Assembly (NCBI RefSeq): GCF_037392515.1
Contig: NC_090291.1
Span: 40,841,501-40,905,500, forward strand
Origin: Haliotis asinina
Lineage: Eukaryota > Mollusca > Gastropoda > Lepetellida > Haliotidae
Length of the DNA stretch: 64,000 nt
Reading direction: 5' to 3'
In this document: positions 23,401 to 31,829 of the stretch, one piece after another
How the letters are laid out: each line of letters begins with the position of its first letter
Position numbering within the stretch: position 1 is the stretch's first letter
Position numbers and translations under genes: made by a program
The notes under the pieces: model-generated
What the model was told of the DNA's origin: nothing
The model's input: only the letters and a program-made list of their open reading frames with translations
The model's database searches: none

Positions 23401-26400
23401 CCTCAGACAACTGTAGAACTCTGTTTCTGTAAACGAAGGAATGTTGATATCATTAGTCACAACGTTTGATCGTGGTTCAGAGCATTCATGTTGCTATTTC
23501 ACGTAATCAGTGCTTTGGCATTAAGACTGTATTAAACACTGTGTAACACATGTCACATATATTCTTGCAGCATTGATGCACTGAAGCACAGTGGGTTGCA
23601 GGAACACATGTCACTTGCATTCTTGCTGCACTTGACGCACTGAGGAACAGTGGGCTGCAAGTCGAACAGAAGTCGAACACAAGTCACTAAGCAGGAAAGT
23701 AAATATTTCCCTGTTTCAAGTTCCTTTAACAATATTTTCCTCCTCCAGTCGGATTTAGCACTGAGACGTGTCATGCAGTTCCATTTCTGAGGTCTATTTT
23801 CATATGATTTTGATAATTCGACTGCCTTTTCATTCTGGTCTGATCTGTCTCGGGTTCATGTGTGTTCCAGTGTAGGCCACTTACTCTAAGTATTGTACAC
23901 CAGCACCGGTTCTATTGAAACATGTTGGCGTGTTCCATGCGTTGTTGCAGTTAGACCAAGGCAGAACGGTGGAGAACGATTGAGCCACGTAGTACACAGA
24001 CCACGATGAAAACAAACTCATCACTGGAAGGTACATGGCAGAGTAAACCATCATCCCGACACCTATCCCTGCAACAGTAACTTGCAACTGAAGTACTTAT
24101 ACAATATGTCAGCGTTATCGTAAGGATAACCAAAAGAAAGTGAGGTCTAACACACTCCACGTATGTGAGATGGTCCCAAGTCCTATACGGGTTGATGGTA
24201 GAAGCAGTATAGAAATGGGAATGCAGACTTCAAAATTTCTCTGGTCAGGTCGAGGCGCGCATGAGCGTGCAAAATGTTTGGGTTGTTTACCTCCGTTGGG
24301 CATTTGACTGCGAAGACCAGCAGTTTTATTTAATGCAAAATTGTAAAATATCGAACATTGGTGTCACCACTTTTTTACGGATAATGGTCATCACTTGCTG
24401 GCTCTTGTTTAAGTATGAATAGGTAGACTTTTCATTGTATTTTGGTGTGTTTTTTGCAACCATTCTGTTGAAATTTAGCCATTGTTACAGATTTATTGAG
24501 CCAATAGTCAATAATAGAGCTAGGGTAGAGAAAAAGATCTGGGCAAATTTCCTGATTAAGCCTCATGAGGTCAAAGATTTAACTTCTGATTTTGCAATGT
24601 ACATGTGTCACTGAATATCTCGCCAATGGTGTATTTTGGATTTTTCATGTAGTGAAGTGCGACTTTTCGTTACCTAGATGAGTTGCATTTGATGAAGCGT
24701 TTCAAATCTGTATATACAATTGACATTTTCAGATTGAGGGTATATATTTCTTTTAGACAATTATGTTATTGAATGGAAATAAGAATGAATCACAAGCGAT
24801 TTCAATTGTACTCATATTGTAATAATTCTCATCTCACCGATATGTATTCAGGTACATATTTAATGCCAGGAAATGGACGTACATGCAAGGTTTGAAATAG
24901 TCACTGTGGTCTGGCCTGCGACAAGTGTAAGTCCAGCAAATCTCTGGGGTCGCAGTGTCATTTTGTAACATTCGACTCTCCCTGACGTGCTACAGTAATT
25001 ATACAGTTTTAAACCCTGCAAGATCGGACCTGATAGAATAGATGTATCTTTTCTCATTTGTTGGTACTAAGTCAGTTTGTTATCATTTGTTTTCAATGTA
25101 CATACACACTTAAATTTAGGAAACTATTGAGTGATCTAGTAACTTTCACGGATAACTTATTAGCTAGCTCAACTGTCAAAGGGACTCTGCGATTCCTTTG
25201 TAGCCTGTGTATATATGAGATAAATAAACCATGAGATACTCTTACCCCTTTGTCTTTGTGAAGAACCCAAACTAACTCTCTGGGACGTATCACGTAGGGA
25301 ACCTATTTGTACTGGTGTTACGCAAATCAAGTGTTGGCATTCCCGTTTTTCTCCTTTTCTATGTGCATATGAGTCTTTTGCACGACCTGATAACAATTTA
25401 GAACCTTACAAGTTCTCTTTCATGACGGTGCCAGTAGAGAGATTGATACCCATGCCTTTTCAAGAACATACCACAACTTCATAGTGATTCATAAACACAT
25501 ATGGGCATGGTTAGAGTCATGCAATTGTCTCAGACTGTAGAATGATTCCGTTTGGTAAAGGAAAGGCTCCTTTATAATTACCTCTGAACAGTGGACACAA
25601 ATTCCAGATGTGGGCTGGGCCTCTGCTAGTGAACTGTCCAAGGCTTATATCCATGTACAGGATGGGCACTCCGAGGATGAAATAGAAGAGGGCGTAGATT
25701 GCCATGAAGGCAACTGGAAAACATTTCACAGTTGTTTTTCACGAATCGAACGAGAGAGCAAAGAAGAAGCGAAAGTAGCTCTGCACAAACCTATGTTGGT
25801 TATCTACAACTCTTGTCCTAACAGAAGCAAAAGCATCAGTGATGGATGAACCTGGCATAAATATTGTTAACATACAATGAAAGCTGTCAAAACTGGCATC
25901 TGTCCAATCCGGCAGGTTGTCAACACCAGCATAAAATCTCAGTCCCATCCATAGCTTGTACATTTACCATCAGCTCTACAATCTAGCACTTTGTCTAAAC
26001 CGGATTATTTCTTCACTCCCAAAAATGCCGGTTTAGACTGCTTCTACTGTATTCCCAAACAAATATGAACTGGGACTCAGTGGATTTCACTTTGAATTAT
26101 GGACCTAATCAGACGTTAGCACTCAACATAGTACGATGTCAGTGAAATTATGAATTGTAATTATGAAATAATATATTTCCAAAATCGTTTGTATTTACCT
26201 GAATCTTTGCTGCCTGAATAGGGAAGTACAGTATATGTTCCAAAGCTAATGCCTGATGCTAGCACTGACGCAATGAACTCTCCAGTGGACGTCCAGCGTT
26301 CCCGCTGAAACCCCGTGCAGTCATTTGTATCAGTCTCAAGCACAAAACTAGTCACGTTTCCTTGACTCACTAGCGGTAGCTGTGTCGACGGTGGAGGTTG

Positions 26401-26544
26401 GTAAGATGGCGGTGGTGAATTTAAGGTTGATGGTTGAACCGGCTGGGATAGTTGTGGTGGGTGGTTTGTCTGTCTAGGTTTGTCCTTTTCAGGAGTAAGT
26501 CCATGATTTTGATCCTCCATTTTCCCCATCGCTATCTCAGCCAT
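18444..26544 (-). CDS. SLC6-family (neurotransmitter:sodium symporter) transporter
   Basis: Multi-pass plasma membrane transporter of the SLC6 fold; substrate not predictable. Exons: 26199-26544, 25582-25713, 23885-24068, 23288-23426, 22969-23106, 21616-21719, 21221-21345, 20625-20737, 20031-20162, 19767-19866, 19259-19359, 18815-18985 and tentatively 18444-18524. All join in phase to 621 residues, normal for the family. The start ATG has an in-frame TGA 27 nt upstream. Landmarks: proline-rich tail with PPSY (45-48); TM1 ending in LPYSGSKDS (107-115); TM2 LGQFTSRGP; EL2 LPWSNCNNAWNTPTC with the paired Cys and an NRT glycosylation site; TM5 TLPGS; TM9 FVCADMIITAIVD; TM10 LVDSF; IL5 RDIEMMTG. 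Several residues that bind Na+ or gate the site in canonical members are replaced. Transport may therefore be altered or lost. Confidence 0.95.
18815..18985 (-). CDS. SLC6 exon 12 (TM12)
   Basis: 171 nt, phase 0, acceptor CCTTTCAG, donor GTAATG. YPTWSHALGWLIALAPLAPV corresponds to the YPxWxxxLGWxxxxxxxxxIP segment of TM12. Confidence 0.94.
19068..19190. repeat. Foldback sequence in SLC6 intron
   Basis: GTATATGGATGACAACTTCG and GAAGTTGTCATATATATACG form imperfect inverted arms around ACGACGTTTCGATACAGG. A better-preserved relative lies at 50939-51055. Confidence 0.6.
19259..19359 (-). CDS. SLC6 exon 11 (TM11)
   Basis: 101 nt, acceptor TTTTCAG, donor GTAATG. GMGRLGRDIEMMTGIPPPII then WCFIIPPVLL; retains the DIxxMxG and CWxxxxP patterns in modified form. 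Confidence 0.94.
19767..19866 (-). CDS. SLC6 exon 10 (TM10)
   Basis: 100 nt, acceptor TTTGCAG, donor GTATGG. GGVIFMTLVDSFGVTLSIYV then TVGWIY; matches GGxYxFxLxDxFxxxxSxLxxxxxExxxxxWxYG. Confidence 0.94.
20031..20162 (-). CDS. SLC6 exon 9 (TM9)
   Basis: 132 nt, acceptor TTTCAG, donor GTAAGA. FVCADMIITAIVDSLPRRSR matches FxxVExxITAxxDxFP; TM9 follows, ending TLPYLTK. Confidence 0.94.
20394..20485. repeat. (CATA)n(CA)n(CATA)n microsatellite
   Basis: Compound repeat in the SLC6 intron between exons 8 and 9; it produces spurious His-Thr and Val-Cys frames on both strands. Confidence 0.97.
20625..20737 (-). CDS. SLC6 exon 8 (TM8)
   Basis: 113 nt, acceptor TTAACAG, donor GTAAAT. EKIPELFPHLDASHFWSFAY and FFILLLVGLNYQ. 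The family LG(L/I)DSQF motif is GLNYQF across the junction (residues 423-428). Confidence 0.93.
21221..21345 (-). CDS. SLC6 exon 7 (TM7)
   Basis: 125 nt, acceptor GTTTCAG, donor GTATGT. DSVIICSISTVGLLLAGLMM then SLTGVLADTK; matches RDAxIxxxxNxxTSxxAGFxxFxxxG, with the Asn of TM7 replaced by Ser. Confidence 0.92.
21440..21574 (-). repeat. tRNA-derived SINE relic
   Basis: TTAGCAATATTTCGGCAATGG, then GGGGAATCGAACAAGACCC and GGCTACCCCGCTACCCC. On the minus strand the head has a tRNA B-box-like GGTTCGATTCC relic. Lies between SLC6 exons 6 and 7. Confidence 0.65.
21616..21719 (-). CDS. SLC6 exon 6 (TM6)
   Basis: 104 nt, acceptor TTTCAG, donor GTGACT. VWLSAFFRAMLHVGVSSGLV and NNLASYRQF align with the family VWxDAxxQIFFSLGxxxG...SYNxF. 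The FSLG unwound segment reads MLHVG and SYN reads SYR. Confidence 0.92.
21945..22158 (+). repeat. Gastropod SINE, 5' two thirds (family A)
   Basis: GGTCCGGGGTAGAATAGGCC, AGGCGACTACGCTTGTCGTAAGAGGCGACTAACGG (positions 22009-22043), TGGTCAGGCTTGCTGACTAGG, and CTGGATTGTCTGGTCCAGACTCG. The tail after TTTACAGAC is lost. Lies in an SLC6 intron. Confidence 0.85.
22451..22599. repeat. Foldback MITE with GGGCCC ends
   Basis: The 5' arm GGGCCCTGTTTCACAAAACTCTCGTAA is answered by a reverse-complement arm ending AGTTTTGTGAAACGGGCCC; both arms extend through AGATCTCG/CGAGATCT. Total about 149 bp with an unpaired centre near 22500-22545. Inserted in the intron between SLC6 exons 5 and 6. Confidence 0.85.
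22969..23106 (-). CDS. SLC6 exon 5 (TM5)
   Basis: 138 nt, phase 0, acceptor ACGTAG, donor GTAAGT. LVLTLVLFVKAMTLPGSTDG carries the TLPG motif after TM5. Confidence 0.94.
23288..23426 (-). CDS. SLC6 exon 4 (TM4)
   Basis: 139 nt, acceptor TTTACAG, donor GTTTGT. NRVLQLSEACGIDDMGGLQW precedes TM4, ending FWGVKVLGK. Confidence 0.94.
23520..23680. repeat. Local direct duplication in SLC6 intron
   Basis: ACATGTCAC...ATTCTTGC and GCA(C/T)TGA(T/C)GCACTGA(A/G)G(C/A)ACAGTGGG(T/C)TGCA recur about 60 bp apart (near 23550-23605 and 23609-23662). No coding potential. Confidence 0.5.
23885..24068 (-). CDS. SLC6 exon 3 (TM3 and EL2)
   Basis: 184 nt, acceptor TTGCAG, donor GTAAGT. TM3 retains SWSVYYVAQSF (family WxLYYLFxSF). 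EL2 reads LPWSNCNNAWNTPTCFNRT with the conserved Cys pair and sequon. Confidence 0.95.
25582..25713 (-). CDS. SLC6 exon 2 (TM2)
   Basis: 132 nt, acceptor TTTCCAG, donor GTAATT. Encodes ILYMDISLGQFTSRGPAHIW and NLCPLFRG; the LGQF(T/Y)S motif is intact. Confidence 0.95.
25981..26055. repeat. Short foldback element with GTCTAAACCGG arms
   Basis: GTCTAAACCGG (25993-26003) and CCGGTTTAGAC (26028-26038) form a hairpin. Read on the minus strand the outer end is TACAGTAGAAGCAGTCTAAACC, resembling pogo/Tigger termini. Lies in SLC6 intron 1. Confidence 0.6.
26199..26544 (-). CDS. SLC6 exon 1 (N-terminal tail and TM1)
   Basis: 346 nt from ATG to donor GTAAAT. A hydrophilic tail rich in Pro and Gln (residues 20-60) holds a PPSY motif at 45-48. 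RERWTSTGEFIASVLASGIS and FGTYTVLPYSGSKDS align with TM1, where the family has GNxWRFPYxxxxNGGG. Confidence 0.93.
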
Positions 26545-27369
26545 AGTGTCGTATTCACCGCAAGCTTTTCACAAAACGCGAGAAAATGATCTACGACTTC
26601 AACTGAACAACTTCACGATGAATGTATATGCGTCTTACATCTGTGACAACCGAGTCCATTCATCCATACAGGCAAACTGACAAAGGGGACTCTACGTCAC
26701 GCTAGCTATTCACAATTCGACTAGCAATAACATTTCAGGTCACATGACCGAAACTGTTATATGACTCCTTTTTAACAAGGCCATGTTTGCTTAACAGTGA
26801 ACAAATTCACCGGCAACGTACATATGAAGCATTCAACATTTTACAGGTCGTTTCCATGCTATGTGACTTGAACAAATAGAGTGGGTTATGACAGCAGTCT
26901 TACGGCAAAAGCATGTTCGTCTTACAAATAAGACAGTGCTCACCAGTCCATGTCGGAGTACTGGCCATGGATACTACACGTGACCATCTATTGACAATCC
27001 GGTTTTGCACTAAAGATAGACAAACGTTTTACCTTACTGTCTCAATATGTATTCCTTTTCCATGACGTCACATTCCTTTACAATAAAAGGCGTTTATGTA
27101 CAATATTCAGCATTTGTTCTGCTTGTTATTTGACAGGGTGGTTAGGGTGGGTTATATCTGCGTGAAACTTCAGGTGTAGTGCACGTGTCCTGCCATTGTT
27201 GTTCAGGGCTGATACCATGCAGTCAGGCACGCCTTGCTTAGCTATGTCACACCTAACCCTAACGCATTAGTCACACAAGAATGTACCCCAGAATATCTAT
27301 TGAAAAGTGAGGATCCTCCGTTTTGCATCCCTTGTGATGGAAGAAACACGGTCAAGCATGTCTTTCTGT
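26545..27369. other. SLC6 upstream region
   Basis: Presumed promoter and 5' untranslated region of the SLC6 gene (transcribed leftwards). No clear TATA box or other core element could be assigned. No ORF or known repeat seen. Confidence 0.4.
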
Positions 27370-27860
27370 GATTTGTAAATAAATATATATTTTTGGTTGG
27401 AAGTTTAAATTAGAAACTCATGCTTTAGTGTACTGTAAAATTATTACAGTCTTTAAAGGGTACGTTCAAACTTTGTATTTCTTAATTGTAGAATATGTGT
27501 ATGTTTATTGTATGTCTAGATGTGTCTTTCTACCAACCGAAAGGATAGTGTAAATCCAGGTAGGGTCACATGCATGAACATGAAGATGCAAATGTACTCT
27601 AATTCCCCGTGGTTCCTAGTGTGGTGATCTGCCTTCGGTTGTTGGCAGTCTATAATTCCGGTTTCATATTATATTAATATCTATAATTAAGATAATTTGG
27701 ATGTAATTACTAGTATTAAATTCAGTCCTGTGATGATGTAGTTATTTTACTGTCTTCTGTTGACAGTTTATTTTATAATCTAATTGCGTTTATTTTAACA
27801 ATGTGGCTGAGATATTATTGATGTGGCTATAGATTTTGACTCACTCACTCTTACTGTTGT
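27370..27860 (+). repeat. Long interspersed repeat, copy 2 (family C)
   Basis: Same ordered blocks as 13300-13865: GGTTGGAAGTTTAAATTAG, GTACTGTAAAATTATTA, TCTAGATGTGTCTTTCT, TGGTTCCTAGTGTGGTGATC, AATGTGGCTGAGATATT and a GACTCACTCACTC end. Confidence 0.7.
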
Positions 27861-29002
27861 TTAGTTATTGTAGTTGCACGACATTCCTCCCTCCTCATGA
27901 TCAAACTGGCATAACGTGATGTGACCTAAATATTTTTGGGGAGGCGGTGAACCAGAACGTTGTGACGCACCCATTGCGGCAATAATGTAATGTGATAGAT
28001 AAGATATGATCTTACATGCAATGAATTATTCATTTGCTCGCTCATGTAACCTACTTTGTCTTCATTTATTGCCTCTCCATACTTATTCTGCATGCTGCCT
28101 TAACATGTGTGCGATAGCAAACAGGCATATTGACACAAGAACACGAAGCGGCTCACAATCCTGTTCGTCAACAAACGGCGAGCTTATGCATTAACCGTTA
28201 ACGCCCTTGAATATGTCCCCGCCGATATGCAGTCGGTAGACGTAGGTAAATGGACTATGACGAAATATACAAAGAACACGGATGTAAACAACGGCGTACC
28301 TTTAGAATTCAGCGGACACATTAACAGCCATGTCGCAATACATTACCTTCTTTACGAAATATTATTTCAAACTCTATATGCGAAGAAATGCCTTGACAAA
28401 TCAGTCTGACAAGATCGTTGCAAGGGCATGCGGGCGCGCATCTGTGTGATATATAATCACTTGAGGTCCGGCGCTGTTAGGAGCGTTTACAATGAAAACT
28501 GCTATATTTCCAATATGTTTTTTTCCTTTTTTGATTTTCAACAAGAAGAACACACAATATATTTCATATTTCTGAAACACACCAAAAAATAATTTCTTTT
28601 CAATTCATAAACTTGCAGTATAATATTTACCATGAATAAGTTAAAACAGTGGTTAATGTATTTTATTGTCTATTTATTTTCGCCTGACCATTTCATCGCC
28701 AATGTGATAGTGTTCTATCATACTATTATGTTTTTTTCCGACGAGTCATCATTAAGAATACCAATTTGAATAGATCCAAACGCAAGGTTAAGCAACACTG
28801 AAAATGAGTTTTATCATACTGGGGCTGATGGACGATTTCGGCAGTGCGGCATATGTGATACTTTAATGTTTGGAAACAATACCCAGGATACATCATGTCA
28901 GTTGATTATGTACAATTATTTAATTACGTACCCTCTACACATATTCAAGTAATATCTCGAACACAGGTGTTACTGATTCTGAAAATCTTGTTCATGATAC
29001 AT

Positions 29003-29237
29003 CCTACTCGTAAAGATCCGGGGTAGAAGTCTTCTTCAGCAACAAATGCTTGTCGTAAGAGTCGCCTGATGGGATACGGTGGTCAGGTTTGTTTACTTGG
29101 TCGACACATGCTATCGTATCCGAATTGTGTAGCTCGATGCCCATGCTGCTGATCACTGGATGGTCTGGTCCAGACTCGATTATTTACTGACCACCGCCAT
29201 ATAGATGTAATATTGCTGAATGTGGCGTTAAACAACA
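29003..29237 (+). repeat. Gastropod SINE, nearly full length (family A)
   Basis: AAGATCCGGGGTAGAAG, ATGCTTGTCGTAAGAGTCGCC, GGTGGTCAGGTTTG, GATGGTCTGGTCCAGACTCG, TTATTTACTGACCACCGCC and AATATTGCTGAATGTGGCGTT. Confidence 0.85.
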
Positions 29238-29589
29238 ACCATCTTGACTCTGTCAACACATATGGTGTATCTCGCCATTTGCTGGTCGCCAAATATATCG
29301 ATTTTATGGGGGCTTCCCCCAACCCTTCAATTTATTACCATTAACATTCTTATTCTAAATCACACTGAGTGTGGAAACATACGTAGGCTGTGGCCTTCTC
29401 CATCATCAAAGGAATATTATCATAAATAACTTCACACTTGCTACTAATTACAATTGACATTTTCAAATTGAAACTTACTGAGAGTGGAAACTTATTTATG
29501 CTCTGACCCTCCCTATGATCAACTGAATATATTTCGTAATACGTTCACAGGTGCTGCTGTGTGTGTTTGCATTATTGGAGAAGAGCCTA

Positions 29590-30272
29590 ATGCTATGTTC
29601 ACACTATCACGATTCGCGGCCTTAATTGTTGACTAATAGTGATGATCGTATGGGATCTTACTAGATCTTCAGGTCAGTCGTGTTGATCGAAAAACTTTTT
29701 TGGATGTTTCAAAGAAAACATTTTCTACGATCAACAAGAAAATGTCAATCGCAATCGATCAGTTCGTACTGAATCGTAACAAAAGATCAACCAGTCGTGG
29801 ACAAGACAAACACCACGGTGGCTGTGTTCACTCTGTAGAAGTTCAAGGGACAATGAAGTCTATGGTCAGTCGGGCTGTGTACGTACCCGTCGGGGTCAAT
29901 CGTAGCTCAAACCGTGGTCATCTGGATCGTGACCTTGAAAGACATCGAAACCACAATCGTATCCTATCGCAACATAGCGCATCGGTTCGTACCTGCAGGT
30001 ACCACATCGTTCCAAATCGGGGACTCCGATCGCGAAAATCCTGTCAGATCGCGACCCAGTCGTGTAGTTGATAGGGACAGTTCTATCACAAGGTATGTGA
30101 TAATGTCTGAACGGTAAATCAAATCGTGACAATATGAACAAAATGTATCAGAAGGTATCGACTCGCATCACCTCGTATCCAAACCTGAAATTTCACAGAA
30201 GTTCCACGATCGGTTACGAATGGTCAGTCATGGCATTCGCAACGAATCACACGACAGTGTGAACCTAGTATA
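29590..30272. mobile_element. Candidate non-autonomous DNA transposon with GTTCACAC termini
   Basis: Left end TATGTTCACACTATCACGATTCG; right end CGAATCACACGACAGTGTGAACC. The outer 20 or so bases are imperfect inverted repeats. The interior is unusually rich in ATCG/CGAT words and has a 123-codon plus-strand frame (29700-30071) with no recognised domain. Target duplication not clear (TA-rich flanks). Confidence 0.55.
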
Positions 30273-30412
30273 AGGTACTGAATATATCCTCTTTGTGGGT
30301 GAATCCATACATGCTAAGATCGCCAGATGGGTTCACCCAAATGGCTTACATTCTAACATCGAACTTTGATGATGCAACTATAGAAAAACACCTTTTCAGA
30401 AGTTAAGCCAAT

Positions 30413-30418
30413 TTTATT
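30413..30418 (-). terminator. Candidate polyadenylation signal for transglutaminase
   Basis: TTTATT on the plus strand is AATAAA in the direction of the transglutaminase transcript, 1.26 kb after its stop codon. Other variants (ATTAAA near 31329) are closer, so the true site is uncertain. Confidence 0.3.
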
Positions 30419-31678
30419 GACAGAAAATGTCAACACTAATTGTATACATACAAAATATACATATAGTTCCAACACTTGGTTTGAGTGTAAACATATGGAA
30501 TAAAGCAGACAAATGTAAGAAAATACAATATAGCGCCAGATACCAAAGAAAACATCAAGAAACACAACAGAGAAACCCACGCTTCTACTCAACAACCATG
30601 TGTATGAGATAACCGGGATATTTTTACCAAATTGAATGAAAGGCACACCTTGGTTGACTGGACCAAGAGATTATAATATTGTTGAAAGTCAACAGCATTT
30701 CATATATGAGTAAAACTAAACGTGAAATTCTCAATATTTCACATATGTGTCACTGACGTGCCAACATTGGCAACATGAACACATTCAGATGAAGTGAATA
30801 TTTGAGAGACGGTCTGAAAGTACAATTGCTGATGGTAAGACATGAAATAAATTGTGTCTTAAGTTGCTCAGGATATGTCGGTCACAATGACACTTAGAAT
30901 AGAATATAACTCTTAATACAAATGGAATACCCTATCTAATCACAGTAGGTATGCATAATTTGATCTATCTGTCAACTGAACTGAGTGCAACAAGAAACAC
31001 AACACATTGTCCTCATAGTTCAATGTGCAACTATCCAGTACAAAAACGGTTTGCTTCATCCGGGCATCAGCACGAAAGGTATCGTTCAAAACATAAAACT
31101 TTGAAATGTAGTCCTGTGAAGACAAGAGGAATAGTCCGCTAACGTAATTAATGTGGATGCATCTGAATTGTTGTTTCCATCTCTGGTCCTTATGGAAATG
31201 AGATGACATGTCTCGCGGGACTATGCACTCCTATAAACATCATTTACTCTAAATGTCAATCCGTGCCCATTGGTGAGAGTCACCAAGTAAATACGGCGCT
31301 GCTAAGTCTGTATTGTCTCTGTATTTCATTTAATGGATAATCTTCTCTTGCAGACAATGTCGCCAGGAACACAAGGTTGTTATAACATGAACACTAATGC
31401 TTCTAGTATAATTTTAATGCTTCTAGTATAATCATAATGCTTAAGTATAAGAAAAACACTTCAAGATATTGGGAGACATGATCATGCAGAGGTATTAAGT
31501 GGTATAAAACTACTTCAGATAATATCAACTGAATGAAAGGAAGAGCTTGAATAGGCTCACACTTTATGTAAGTTCCGGGTTACTGGATAGCTATCAGTAC
31601 GACTTGCACAGGCCCAGTCTAAGAGGGCACCTGCTCTGTAGCATATCCCAGTTCTGTACATACTAGTGTTTTGGTTGA

Positions 31679-31829
31679 TTACTTAAGTTCTACTGAATAT
31701 TTTCCTGTGATATCACCGAGTTCCTTTGAATCAAACCCGATACTTAGAGCTCGAGAAGGCTGCCCGCGGGGTTGAACTTGAGGGCGGAGATTGAGTGTAG
31801 TGTTCCATGGCATACCAGGGCCGATGTTT
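31679..31829 (-). CDS. Transglutaminase exon 17 (C-terminus)
   Basis: 151 nt, acceptor TTTCCAG, to [23 protein letters not shown] then [18 protein letters not shown], the barrel 2 end (family F.S..L.DV.G...V). Separated from exon 16 by a 4.4-kb intron. Confidence 0.94.
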
